Shown here: in pieces, positions 18,101 to 25,522 of the stretch
Layout of the letters: each line of letters starts with the position of its first letter
Position numbering within the stretch: the stretch's first letter is position 1
Notes under the pieces: generated by a model
What the model saw: the letters and a program-made list of their open reading frames with translations, nothing else
What the model was told of the DNA's origin: nothing
Databases searched by the model: none
Translations under genes and position numbers: made by a program
Assembly (NCBI GenBank): GCA_022821845.1
Contig: JAJECT010000031.1
Span: forward strand, 1-44,084
Direction of reading: 5' to 3'
DNA from: Rhodothermales bacterium
Lineage (GTDB): Bacteria > Bacteroidota > Rhodothermia > Rhodothermales > VXPQ01
DNA: 44,084 nucleotides

Positions 18101-18222
18101 TACGCCCTGCGGGACGGCACAGCGCGCACTTCGAAGCGGGCAGCCTGCCTTCGGGCCTGTATGTGTACCGCATGCACGCGGGCGGGCAAACCATGGTCCG
18201 GAAAATGACCCTCGTTCGGTAA
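15196..18222 (+). CDS. Large secreted Calx-beta repeat protein with C-terminal sorting domain
   Basis: The 1008-residue protein has an N-terminal export signal (cleavage probably after QASA) and then about seven Calx-beta-like repeats. Most open with SFASAS-x-x-x-EE and close with TITDNDD or TIEDNE, with an acidic DDGLPEDDETLLVTL type core that should bind calcium. The end, from about residue 915, is EQNYPNPFNPSTAIEYALP followed by a small beta domain and LPSGLYVYRMHAGG, the C-terminal signal of the type IX-like sorting route in Bacteroidota. It should therefore be released or anchored at the cell surface as an adhesin or matrix protein. A run of 13 G (15258-15270) within the signal-peptide coding part makes its reading frame prone to slippage. 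A promoter lies at 15031-15063. Confidence 0.88.
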   Translation: MKNRTFLAASVARIASLISSPGGGGLLCHLRCAGVAIQASAQKPVATFATASSSVNEDGGTVTLTVNLTSAVDEDGEIGVSYAVGSDSDTSSPADYTDPNSGFVSLSTVATSVNITITIEDDGLPEDDETLLVTLEDGGYYDAGSAKTHTIKIIDNDDPAVSFVEVDASFASDAEEDAGFVYVTVQLNNAHQGSDLDIGYTVTGTATFDADADGFAGSGDFGITGLTNVNDAEVMVSSFTQFGYIDVAINDDGTAEEDETVILTLVDGDGYTVVSDSSVFTITIKADDNDEGAVVQKPTITIAGNASTFEEGDRLTFDVSSDEAVTAALDVTLTVSDAAGSDFLDSANEGDQTVTIKVDSTTTRFYLPTRVNDVYDVPGTITVALASGAGYDVGTPASVSADGTDPEGPFVSFASASSTIEEDARQLMGTIYEPVWHDFVVNIDPSSPALVILFSVMKDGTTADAGDYQVDFGPGISVFSNSIDRGVQMFTAQVSAYVPDLFKNVEVDAEEDETVIFEIVDGPGYRPGTQNTHTVTIEDNEVTASFASASTVVEEDAGTVEVTVNLDKEPAAPIQIIYEVTRGEGVDAGDYVLLNVLEQGIITGVTKDVVTIPVEIFDDIKSEPDETLTLTLLGGVKEELEEGEVPYNNHLGDIVEHTITIRASDGHTSTVTAPVASFASASATAAESAGTQNVAINLSPVPSAATTLNYTLSGTATRGADYTISGVTSNNGTVNVNGGDASVNIPVVITDDSADEPNETVILTLASGTGYDVGSTTAYTLTITDNDDAAPPATDTPPATTAASVTLSASPNPVAEGDSVMITVTPSQLLSSDVTVPLLLTAGTAEAEDYSALASIVIEGNEPNGTGVIRARKDVDMDDETFTVSLGTLPSSVVAGTPASVEITIMDVGTVSAEADGQELPDAFALEQNYPNPFNPSTAIEYALPEAAHVVIEVFDATGRSAGVLVDGVRPAGRHSAHFEAGSLPSGLYVYRMHAGGQTMVRKMTLVR
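15258..15270 (+). repeat. G13 homopolymer within the signal-peptide region of the Calx-beta gene
   Basis: Thirteen consecutive G are read as Pro-Gly-Gly-Gly-Gly. With 12 G the frame reaches a TAG about 10 codons later; with 14 G it reaches a TGA about 50 codons later. Only 13 (or 13 plus or minus 3) gives the full protein. Confidence 0.9.
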
Positions 18223-18229
18223 ACCCGCT

Positions 18230-18261
18230 GGCCCTTCTGGTCGACCAATGCCTTGAAGGCC
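18230..18261. terminator. Possible bidirectional terminator between convergent genes
   Basis: GGCCCTT (18230-18236) pairs with AAGGCC (18256-18261), one base bulged. Inside lies the palindrome TGGTCGACCA (18238-18247). It sits in the 55-base gap between the convergent Calx-beta and UbiA genes and is followed on + by TTCTTCCCC. The position fits a terminator; the stem is short. Confidence 0.35.
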
Positions 18262-18277
18262 TTCTTCCCCTCTCCGC

Positions 18278-19192
18278 TCACGTTACCGCAAAGCGGCGGG
18301 CGACGAGCATGGAGAGGGGGAGGAGGGCCAGCGTAAGGAGGCCTGCGGGCCAGGCGGCGAATCCGGCGGTTAGCGTAGCGTTAAGGGGGATCAAGGCCAG
18401 CACCCCCGCCTGAACGGCCCGTCGGATGCGCTTGGGAGAGGGGTCGGCGGCGGCCCGCCGAAACGAAGGCGCTGTGAGAAAGGCGAACAGGGCGAGAAAA
18501 GGCAGCGCGTCCAGCGTCCGGTAGTCCGCCCGAAAGCCGAGGGCCGCGAGCGCCGCGCATACGCCTCCCGTAACGCATAGCGCAAACAGCATGGCGCGCC
18601 GCTCGCCCCCATGCACTTCGCCCCGACTCACAATAACGATGGCCCCGACGTAGGCGATGGGAATCGCCGCAAGAAACCATAAATCTCCTATCGCCCCGGG
18701 AACGGCGCTTGCGCCCAGCAGCAAATTTCCCCCGCGGCACAGTCCCACTGAAAGGGGCCCCGCTGTGTCGTGTTGCTTGGTTGCGGCGTCGTACCCGAGG
18801 GCGCAGCATGCGATGGCCGCCGCCACGCCGAAGGACCAGAGCCCGACGCAGGCGGCGGCCCCCATGCCCCCCGCAAGCAAAACGCTTCCAAAGACGGCCG
18901 CTTGCGTTTTGGTAACGCGGCCGCTTGGGATGGGCCGCTCCGGGCGTTCTGCGGCGTCGAGTTCGGCGTCGAATACGTCGTTGAAGACCACGCCGCCCGC
19001 GTACAATCCCGCCGTTGCGGCGAGGAGCCACCCGAGGTCGCCAGGGAGGGCAGATTGCCCGCCAGAGAGCAGGTCCGCGAGGGCGCCCGCCGCGGCGAAC
19101 CCCGCCAGAATATCGGCGAATGCGGTAACGACATTGGCGGGGCGGGCGAGTTCCAGAAAGGCGCGCATGCGTTGGGGGACGGTTCTGGTCAT
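18278..19192 (-). CDS. UbiA-family prenyltransferase (possibly EboC-like)
   Basis: The 304-residue integral membrane protein has about eight or nine hydrophobic segments and the UbiA first Asp-rich motif NDVFDAELDAAERPERPIPSG region (N71, D72, D75, D79), which binds prenyl diphosphate through Mg2+. The second region YDAATKQHDTAGPLSVGLCR takes the place of the second Asp motif. Family members attach prenyl chains to quinone, haem, chlorophyll or other acceptors. The start LARPANVVTAFADILAGFAA is reminiscent of the EboC branch, but the other ebo genes are not in the window, so I leave the substrate open. It is the last gene of a - strand run behind the TonB-type receptor, 124 bases after it. 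Confidence 0.85.
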   Translation of the reverse strand: MTRTVPQRMRAFLELARPANVVTAFADILAGFAAAGALADLLSGGQSALPGDLGWLLAATAGLYAGGVVFNDVFDAELDAAERPERPIPSGRVTKTQAAVFGSVLLAGGMGAAACVGLWSFGVAAAIACCALGYDAATKQHDTAGPLSVGLCRGGNLLLGASAVPGAIGDLWFLAAIPIAYVGAIVIVSRGEVHGGERRAMLFALCVTGGVCAALAALGFRADYRTLDALPFLALFAFLTAPSFRRAAADPSPKRIRRAVQAGVLALIPLNATLTAGFAAWPAGLLTLALLPLSMLVARRFAVT

Positions 19193-19216
19193 GGCGTGGC
19201 GGGGAAAGGGTGCATT

Positions 19217-19330
19217 GGGTAAATATGTGACGGGTAAATATGTGACGGGGAAGTATGTGGCGGGAAAAACATGGCGGGAAAACGCGCTGTCAAAACCGGC
19301 TGTTAAAAACCGGCTGTTAAAAACCGGCGG
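19217..19330. repeat. Short tandem repeats between the receptor and the UbiA gene
   Basis: Two perfect copies of GGGTAAATATGTGAC (19217-19246) are followed by degenerate copies (GGGGAAGTATGTGGC, then GGGAAAAACATGGC). A second set, AAAACCGGCTGTT, occurs three times (19292 to about 19330, last copy diverging) and its end forms the stop region of the TonB-type receptor gene. They occupy the upstream region of the - strand UbiA gene. Confidence 0.8.
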
Positions 19331-21428
19331 CGGACGTGAAGCGCGCCGCTACGGAGAAGTAAAATTCCATGTAGAATACGGCCCCCGCCGGATGAAAGCG
19401 CATGGGTTCGTTGAGGATATTGCGAAGCCCCAGCGACACGTTCAGGCGATCGGCGGCCATGCGTTTCGCGGCGGTTGCGTTCAGGAGCCAGCGCGCGGGA
19501 AGGCGCCAGGTTTCCGGGAGGGCGTCCTCGTATTCGGGCCAGCGCGTGGCCGATGCGTACTGGATGAGCGCCGAGAGGCTGAAGCGGTCGTCCACGACCA
19601 GTTCGGTGGCCGAAACAAGGCGCAGCCGAGGCCTGTTGTCCGCGTAGAACAGGGTATGCGGACGGGAATGGCGGACCGCCTCGTACGCGCCGGATATGCG
19701 CTGCCGGAGCGCGGGCAAGGGGCGGAACGCGAGGGACGCGAATACGCCGCCCGTATGCCCGCGGATGCCTGAGACCAGACGCGCGGTCGTATCGAATCCG
19801 CTCGTATCGAGTCCATCCTGGTCGGTCTGGCGGGCTATGTCGTATTCCAGCTGGAGTTCGTTTCGAAAGCCCCGGTAAAAGGCAAGCAGGCTCCCGGAAA
19901 GGCCCTTTAGGTCCTTGGCCTGCATGCGCATCCATCCTGCGTCGAGGGTTACGCGGCGCGGCAAGGGCAGACGCTTCTCTCTGCCGCCCGGCAGGCCCTC
20001 GAACGCGCCGTAGGGCAGGGCATACCCCCGGTGACGCCACAGCGCGCGGCTTCCGGGATCGGGGGGCGCGGCCCCGTACGATCCGGCCAGCAGGAACGCG
20101 CGGCGGCGCGCCCGGATGTAGGCAACCGCTCCGTGCTGCGTTTCGCGGCGCGCCCATTCCAGCGCGAGGCGCATGCTTTTTTGCGGGCGCCCGCCCAGAT
20201 CGATTCCCCCGAAAAGCCGCAGATCGAACAGGGTTTCGTCCGCGAGGCGCTGGCTGGTTTCTGCGCGAAACGTTTGCAAGCGCCCGCCCGCGCGCAGTCT
20301 GCGCAGGCGAAGGTCCGCCTGAGCCTCGACGCGCCGCTGCGCCCAGTCCAGGTCGATATCTTCCCGGTTCTGCCGGAGCGGCAGCGCGTCGCGGGTTGTC
20401 GAGACGGCGTACCGGACGATCCCGCCGCGCCAGAGGGGCAGGCTGCCCGCCGCGCCCCACAGCGCCATGCGGTGCGTTACGGGAATTTCCAGGCCCGTTT
20501 CCGGGAAAAACGCCATGTCCCCGGTGTGCGCGAAGCCCGCAAGGACGCGCTGCCGCCCGTAGCCCCCGGCGAACCGCAGCGCGCGGGTGCGGATGTGGGG
20601 CTGCGTATCCGGTATGTCGTAGAGGCGGCGCGTCCGGTCTCGCAGCGCGGCGTCCATTACGTGGTGTTCGTCCAGGCGACCGCTGGCCTGTCCCGCCCCT
20701 GTTTGCTTGCCGACGGAGAGGCTTGCCGCGTGGATGGGGCCCGTGCGGTCGATGTTGACGGTTTCCGGGAGCGTGTAGCGGAAGGGGCCCGGGTCGTTGA
20801 TTTCGTTTCCGGCGGTTACTGCGGCTTGTATCGACAGTCCGAAAGCGGGCCGTTTCGTGTAGATGCGCAGGGCGCCCCCCGGCAGGAACGCCGGGCCTCC
20901 CATGTCCAGGCCGGATACGATTTCGACGCAGGCGACGTCGGAAAGCGCGATGGGCAAGGCGTTGAGGCGGTTTCTGCCCAATACGCGGGGACTCGCGGGT
21001 ATGTCGTCGATATACAGGCTCCAGCGCGCTGCGCCGTCGGGAAAGCCTGCCGGGGCGGTTTGCCAGTGGTAGCCGTCGACGCTGGCGGCGGACCAGCGGG
21101 CGGAAAAGGCGAGGACGTCGGCAAGGCGAAATAAACCGTGCCGGAGCAGGTCTGCCTGCGTTACGACTTCCTTGCCGATATCCGGGACGCAGGCGGAAGG
21201 ATTCGCCGGTTGTCCGTAGGCGGGGCGGGCCAACGCAAGCAGCAGGTTCAGGGAAAGCAGCGGGCCCAGCGCAAGCAGGACGCGCGGCAAGCCCGCGGCG
21301 ACAAGGCAGGATGCGCGGGGCGGATAGCGTTCGGGCGGGGCGGATACTATTCGGACGGGCCGGGTCCTGGGGCGGAGCGCGCGGAGGGCATGGCGCAGGC
21401 GGCGGTCGTATGCGCTTGTTTTATCCAT
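19317..21428 (-). CDS. TonB-dependent receptor-like outer-membrane protein
   Basis: The 703-residue protein has a hydrophobic signal region (LPRVLLALGPLLSLNLLLALARP) unusually far from the start, at about residues 47-70, so translation may begin later at a non-ATG codon. A plug-like domain follows (VVTQADLLRHGLFRLADVLA; IYIDDIP-like YIDDIPASPR; ALSDVACVEIVSGLDMGGPAF; GGALRIYTKR), then a long beta-rich barrel with an RNILNEPMRFHP region and the terminal aromatic FTSAAGF. This layout is that of TonB-dependent receptors importing siderophores, vitamins or sugars. There is no carboxypeptidase-like domain at the front. The gene starts 7 bases after the small barrel gene and is part of the same operon. 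Confidence 0.75.
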   Translation of the reverse strand: MDKTSAYDRRLRHALRALRPRTRPVRIVSAPPERYPPRASCLVAAGLPRVLLALGPLLSLNLLLALARPAYGQPANPSACVPDIGKEVVTQADLLRHGLFRLADVLAFSARWSAASVDGYHWQTAPAGFPDGAARWSLYIDDIPASPRVLGRNRLNALPIALSDVACVEIVSGLDMGGPAFLPGGALRIYTKRPAFGLSIQAAVTAGNEINDPGPFRYTLPETVNIDRTGPIHAASLSVGKQTGAGQASGRLDEHHVMDAALRDRTRRLYDIPDTQPHIRTRALRFAGGYGRQRVLAGFAHTGDMAFFPETGLEIPVTHRMALWGAAGSLPLWRGGIVRYAVSTTRDALPLRQNREDIDLDWAQRRVEAQADLRLRRLRAGGRLQTFRAETSQRLADETLFDLRLFGGIDLGGRPQKSMRLALEWARRETQHGAVAYIRARRRAFLLAGSYGAAPPDPGSRALWRHRGYALPYGAFEGLPGGREKRLPLPRRVTLDAGWMRMQAKDLKGLSGSLLAFYRGFRNELQLEYDIARQTDQDGLDTSGFDTTARLVSGIRGHTGGVFASLAFRPLPALRQRISGAYEAVRHSRPHTLFYADNRPRLRLVSATELVVDDRFSLSALIQYASATRWPEYEDALPETWRLPARWLLNATAAKRMAADRLNVSLGLRNILNEPMRFHPAGAVFYMEFYFSVAARFTSAAGF

Positions 21429-21435
21429 GCCGCCG

Positions 21436-22089
21436 CTATTCGAGGAGGCCGCGCAGCCAGTCCGGGGTCCGCGCGCGCAGGCCGACGCCGCCCGTCAGGC
21501 CCCCGGCGCGGAATCGCGGGAGCGTGTACGCCTGCATAACGTGGCCTTCGACGAACAGCCGCAGGTCTCTGGAGAGGTGCAGGTCGATCCGGGAAACGAG
21601 CGCAAGCGCGAATTCCTTTTCTTCTTCGTCGCCCGGCTCTTCGTCGAAGATCATATGGTACATGCCCGCGCGCAAGCCGCCGTACACGGACCAGGAGCCG
21701 GGCGACGTATGCCGGGCGCCCCATCCGACGAAGGTGAACCAGGCATACCAGGAGGGGGTGTTCCGAAGCGCCGCCGCATAGCGGTGCAGGGCTACGCCTG
21801 CCTCTATATCCCCCGCATGGAAGGGGGTCGCCGCCGAGAGCGCGGGGCCGTATCCGCGCCGCCAATGCGCGTAGGAAGCGTTGTGCCGGATGGTCGTCGC
21901 AAGGCTGCCGCGGAAGGCGACGTGCGAGAAGGGTTCCTGCGCTGCCTGGGCGCAGGCCGCCCCCGCGCCGAGTCTTCCCGTGGCGAGGCATACGGCGACA
22001 AGCGCAAGGGCGTTGCGGAGCGGGCGCAACGAGCGCAGCGGACGTATCGTGCGTATCGTGCGTATCGTGCGTATCGCGGGAGCGCTCAC
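21436..22089 (-). CDS. Small outer-membrane beta-barrel protein
   Basis: The 217-residue protein probably starts at GTG 22089, which overlaps the TGA of the Wzi-like gene (GTGA). It begins with an Arg/Thr/Ile repeat (three RTI units) and a hydrophobic segment NALALVAVCLATGRLGAGAA ending before CAQAAQEP, an export signal, followed by amphipathic beta strands (for example WSVYGGLRAGMYHMIF, LRLFVEGHVMQAYTL) and the end TPDWLRGLLE. An 8-strand-like barrel is the simplest model. No family was recognised. Its place between a Wzi-like barrel and a TonB-type receptor suggests a shared envelope role. Confidence 0.65.
   Translation of the reverse strand: MSAPAIRTIRTIRTIRPLRSLRPLRNALALVAVCLATGRLGAGAACAQAAQEPFSHVAFRGSLATTIRHNASYAHWRRGYGPALSAATPFHAGDIEAGVALHRYAAALRNTPSWYAWFTFVGWGARHTSPGSWSVYGGLRAGMYHMIFDEEPGDEEEKEFALALVSRIDLHLSRDLRLFVEGHVMQAYTLPRFRAGGLTGGVGLRARTPDWLRGLLE
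22043..22076. repeat. 9-bp tandem repeat in the start region of the small barrel gene
   Basis: CGTATCGTG is repeated three times plus a partial fourth (22043-22076, + strand). On the - strand it codes (Arg-Thr-Ile)n right after the GTG start, before the hydrophobic core of the signal peptide. The unit is a multiple of three, so copy changes keep the frame. Confidence 0.85.
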
Positions 22090-23750
22090 AGGGACAGGGC
22101 AATGCGTTTTGCGCCGCCGAAGCGGGCCATGGCGGACAGCGTTACCGTAAAGACCGTCCGGTTGTCGCCTTTCCTGTGGCCTTCGTTCCGGATGAAGGCG
22201 GGCCCCATGTCGATCTGGCCCCACCAGGCGCCGCCCCGCTGGGCCCGCAGGCGCAGCCCCGGACGCGCGACCCGTTCGGCCACGCCGTCGAGGATGAAGG
22301 CCACGCCGTCGGCGGAAGACGGGTAGGGCGCATGGATGTCCGCCTCGCCCTGGAACAGCACGTCGAGGCGCGGGGACACGCTCAGGTCGAAATTCTTGCC
22401 TGCTGCGTAGAACGTGGCGTAGGCCGCGCCGTGGATGTAGTCGTTCTGTGGCGCGCCCAGTCCGCGCAGGAGGTGGGTGTACCGGCCCTCCGGCTGGTGG
22501 GCGTTGTAGGTCCGCGCCGCTACGGCGGTCCAGGCCGTCCCCAGTTCGGCGCGGGCGAATCCGGCGTACGAGAGGCTCCCGCCGAGCGCGATGGACGACG
22601 GTTCGTCCGACTCGTTCAGCAGGTCCGCGTCGTCCAGCAGCCATTGCCCCTGGAACGTCCAGGCCTTGTACTGCGCCCACAGCATGGCGGCCAGCACCCC
22701 GTTGTTTTCGTCGTTCTTGGGGCGTCCGTCCACGGCAAGGGCATGGAGCGCGAGGGGATTGAAGAATTTGAGAGAAAGCCCGGCGGCCGGGCCCGACCAG
22801 ATCGTGGATTCCATGAGCGTAATGGCCGCGTGGCGGGACGGGCGCCAGTCCAGGCGATGCGCCGACAGGTAGCGCCGTACGCTGCCGGAGCGGACGCTGT
22901 CTGCCCCGGCGGTTCCGGTAAAGCGTCCGTCGCCCGTGCTGCTGTCCAGTTCGCCCACGATGCTTCTGAGGGCCAGCCGCCCGCCCCCGATGCGGACGTA
23001 CACGCGATCGAAATCCACTGGATTCCGGCTTACGAGGAGCGCCGTTTCTCCGTACGGTCCCCAATGCTGCGCGAAGCGCCCCCCATAGATCGCCGCGTAG
23101 CGGGTTCTCAGGCCCAGATAGGCTTCTTCGTTGCGAGAAATCAGCCGATTGGCGGCTTCGAGCGCGTCCGGGTCGTACCGGTACCAGGCGTCGAAGCGGA
23201 CGCCGCCTTGCGCCACCATCGGCCCGTGCTCCAGAAAGACCCGTACGGCAGCCTGGGGGTAGGCGTAGAGGTCGCCTATGCGCGTCGGGATATCGCTGTC
23301 CGGGGCCGGGCGCAACGGGTCCAGCCGCCGGGAGGATGAGGCGCGCAGGCCGGGCCGGATGTAGACGCCTGCTTGCGGGCCGCGTTGGGCGAGGGGTTCG
23401 GCGGGCGGTTCGGCGGGCGCGCCGTATTCTTCGCGCAGCCGCTCGGCCCAGCGGCGGGCGGGGTTCGGGAGTTCGGCTATCCGGAGGGTTTGCAAGGCGG
23501 ACGCAATCTCGCCTTCGGCGTAGGGGAGGGCCGTGGGATGCAGCGTCGTCAGGTGGCCGCGGGCTTGCAGGCGGCGGATATATTCGTAGGCCCAGTGATC
23601 GATGGGCGCGAGCCGATGGGATCCCCTGTCCCCCTGTTGCGCCAGGGCGGGGCGGACGCAGGGGAAGGCGAAGAGGGCGAACAGGACGCCGAGCGCAAGC
23701 GCCGCCGCAAGCGCGGGGAGGCGGGCGCGGCGCGGCCTGCGGGCGGGCAT
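22086..23750 (-). CDS. Wzi-like capsule-assembly outer-membrane protein
   Basis: The 554-residue protein starts at ATG 23750, preceded by GGGAGGCGCG, a good ribosome site, and right at a Sec signal (MPARRPRRAR, then ALAAALALGVLFALFAFP). The mature part has an N-terminal helical stretch (IDHWAYEYIRRLQARGHL) and then a barrel of 16-18 strands with Wzi-type blocks such as RYAAIYGGRFAQHWGP, SRNPVDFDRVYVRIG, and LMESTIWSG. Wzi binds group 1 capsule at the outer surface in Enterobacteriaceae; proteins of this family in Bacteroidota usually lie near polysaccharide genes. Here a divergent sugar-phosphate transferase starts 209 bases away, which fits exopolysaccharide assembly. Confidence 0.75.
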   Translation of the reverse strand: MPARRPRRARLPALAAALALGVLFALFAFPCVRPALAQQGDRGSHRLAPIDHWAYEYIRRLQARGHLTTLHPTALPYAEGEIASALQTLRIAELPNPARRWAERLREEYGAPAEPPAEPLAQRGPQAGVYIRPGLRASSSRRLDPLRPAPDSDIPTRIGDLYAYPQAAVRVFLEHGPMVAQGGVRFDAWYRYDPDALEAANRLISRNEEAYLGLRTRYAAIYGGRFAQHWGPYGETALLVSRNPVDFDRVYVRIGGGRLALRSIVGELDSSTGDGRFTGTAGADSVRSGSVRRYLSAHRLDWRPSRHAAITLMESTIWSGPAAGLSLKFFNPLALHALAVDGRPKNDENNGVLAAMLWAQYKAWTFQGQWLLDDADLLNESDEPSSIALGGSLSYAGFARAELGTAWTAVAARTYNAHQPEGRYTHLLRGLGAPQNDYIHGAAYATFYAAGKNFDLSVSPRLDVLFQGEADIHAPYPSSADGVAFILDGVAERVARPGLRLRAQRGGAWWGQIDMGPAFIRNEGHRKGDNRTVFTVTLSAMARFGGAKRIALSL

Positions 23751-23959
23751 CGCGCCTCCCGGACGGAAGGAATCCGCCGTGTTTTCCAATGGTTTTAACG
23801 AGGGAATCATAGGCGCTTTATGCGAACGGCCCCGCCGGGCGAAGCGGTCTTTTTCGGGGCGCCGCGCAGAATATCTGCATGGAATGCTTGCGCGGAATAC
23901 CGCACAAGATACGACGCGCATGAAACCATTTCGGGGTCGTTTCATGTAAGGGATTCATT

Positions 23960-25522
23960 ATGCAAATGCATCGCAGGAAAAACCGGGCGATGCGGATTGT
24001 TCGTTTTTTGCATGCGTTCGCCCCCTTTCCCTTCTTCCTGACACGCTTTTTCGGCGAATTTTTCTGCGTCGTGTCGCGCAAAACGGAATTCATAGCACTC
24101 GTTCTGGCCGATTTTCTGGCGTTCGGCGCAGCCAGCATGTTGCTCTACATGGGCCGCTTCGAATGGGAATGGTTCGGTACGGAATACGCGGAACCGCCCT
24201 GGATGTTTGTGCCCGTGGCCGTGCTGGCCGTCTACTGGTTTTGCCTGTTCCTGTTTTTCGGGATGTATCGGGAACGGTATGCGGAAAGCCGTTTCGACGA
24301 ACTGGTTTCCGTGGGCAAGGTGGTGACGGCGGGCGTGCTGGTCCTTGTTTTCGCCATTTTCATCGACACGCTGACGCCGGGCGCGACGCGCAGCCTCATC
24401 TTTTTCTACTGGGCCGTTACGGTGTCGCTGGTGGCGTGCGTGCGGGTGATTGTGCGTTCCGTGCAGAAAGCGCTGCTGGTGCGCGGACGGGGAACGCACA
24501 AGGCGCTGGTGGTGGGGTGGACGGACCGGGTGGAGCGGCTCTACGGCGAGGTGGCCCGCTACCCGGAAGCCGGTCTTGAGATCGTTGGCGCGATTCGCAT
24601 GCGGCGCAGCGAGCCGGACGCCTCGGAGGGCGACGGCGCCACCTCCTATTCGATCGCGAACGGCGACGACGCCTTTGCGCAAGCCGCCGACGGCGCCGAC
24701 GTGCATTCCATCGACGCCTTGCCCGGCCTGATCGACCGGCTCGGGGTGCAGGACGTCCTCATCGCGCTCGGATCGGAAGATCATGGTCCCCTGATCGATG
24801 TGCTGCGGCTTTGCGACGGCAAGCCGGTATCCCTGAAACTGGTGCCCGATTTTTACACCATTGTGGGCGGCATGGCGCGCACGGAGCATATCTACGGCCT
24901 GCCGCTTATCGAAGTGCTGCCGGAGCCCATGCCTGCCTGGGAGCAGAGCACCAAGCGGCTTATAGACTTCGTCGCGGCGTTCGCGGTGCTGATTGCAGGT
25001 CTTCCCCTCTGGATTGCGCTGGGGCTCGTGGTGCGCCTGACGTCTTCTGGCCCCGCCATTTACCAGCAGCGCCGGGTGGGGCAGCATGGCAAGCAGTTCA
25101 CCATGTGCAAGTTCCGGACGATGCGCCGCGACGCGGAAGCCGGAACCGGGCCGGTCTGGGCGCAGGAAGACGACCCCCGGTACACGCCGCCGGGACGCTG
25201 GCTGCGGAAAACGCGGCTGGACGAGATTCCCCAGCTGTGGAATGTGCTGAAAGGCGAGATGAGCCTGGTGGGGCCTCGCCCGGAGCGCCCGTATTTCGTG
25301 GAAAAACTGGCGGCGGAAATTCCGCTCTACAACCGGCGGCACCGCGTGAAGCCGGGCATTACGGGCTGGGCGCAGGTGAAATGGAAGTACGATTCGTCCC
25401 TTGAAGACGTGCGGCAGAAGGTCCGCTACGACTTGTTCTATATCGAGAACGTAAGCCTGCGCATGGATTTCAAGATTCTGTTTCGTACGATTCGGACGGC
25501 TATGCTCGGCAAGGGCCGATGA
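23960..25522 (+). CDS. Polyprenyl-phosphate sugar-1-phosphate transferase (PNPT, WbaP/exopolysaccharide type)
   Basis: The 520-residue inner-membrane enzyme starts exopolysaccharide or O-antigen units by moving a sugar-1-phosphate onto undecaprenyl phosphate. The N-terminal half holds about four or five membrane helices and a Rossmann-like CoA-binding-type domain (HKALVVGWTDRVERLY). The catalytic domain begins at STKRLIDFVAAFAVLIAGLP and contains the hallmark blocks QQRRVGQHGKQFTMCKFRTM, KTRLDEIPQLWNVLKGEMS, LVGPRPE and KPGITGWAQV. It is the full two-part WbaP-like form. The next gene starts inside its stop codon (ATGA). The Wzi-like gene is divergent, so both may be controlled from the 209-base gap. 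Confidence 0.92.
   Translation: MQMHRRKNRAMRIVRFLHAFAPFPFFLTRFFGEFFCVVSRKTEFIALVLADFLAFGAASMLLYMGRFEWEWFGTEYAEPPWMFVPVAVLAVYWFCLFLFFGMYRERYAESRFDELVSVGKVVTAGVLVLVFAIFIDTLTPGATRSLIFFYWAVTVSLVACVRVIVRSVQKALLVRGRGTHKALVVGWTDRVERLYGEVARYPEAGLEIVGAIRMRRSEPDASEGDGATSYSIANGDDAFAQAADGADVHSIDALPGLIDRLGVQDVLIALGSEDHGPLIDVLRLCDGKPVSLKLVPDFYTIVGGMARTEHIYGLPLIEVLPEPMPAWEQSTKRLIDFVAAFAVLIAGLPLWIALGLVVRLTSSGPAIYQQRRVGQHGKQFTMCKFRTMRRDAEAGTGPVWAQEDDPRYTPPGRWLRKTRLDEIPQLWNVLKGEMSLVGPRPERPYFVEKLAAEIPLYNRRHRVKPGITGWAQVKWKYDSSLEDVRQKVRYDLFYIENVSLRMDFKILFRTIRTAMLGKGR

Noticed and set aside
18657-19772. A + strand frame of 371 codons opposite the UbiA and receptor genes, containing GKYVT repeats
   Set aside because: It is antisense to two well-supported genes; the GKYVT run is just the 15-bp tandem repeat translated.
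22090-23064. Upstream extension of the small barrel frame to 23064
   Set aside because: It runs out of phase through the Wzi-like gene and has no protein-like character; the GTG at 22089 gives a signal peptide.
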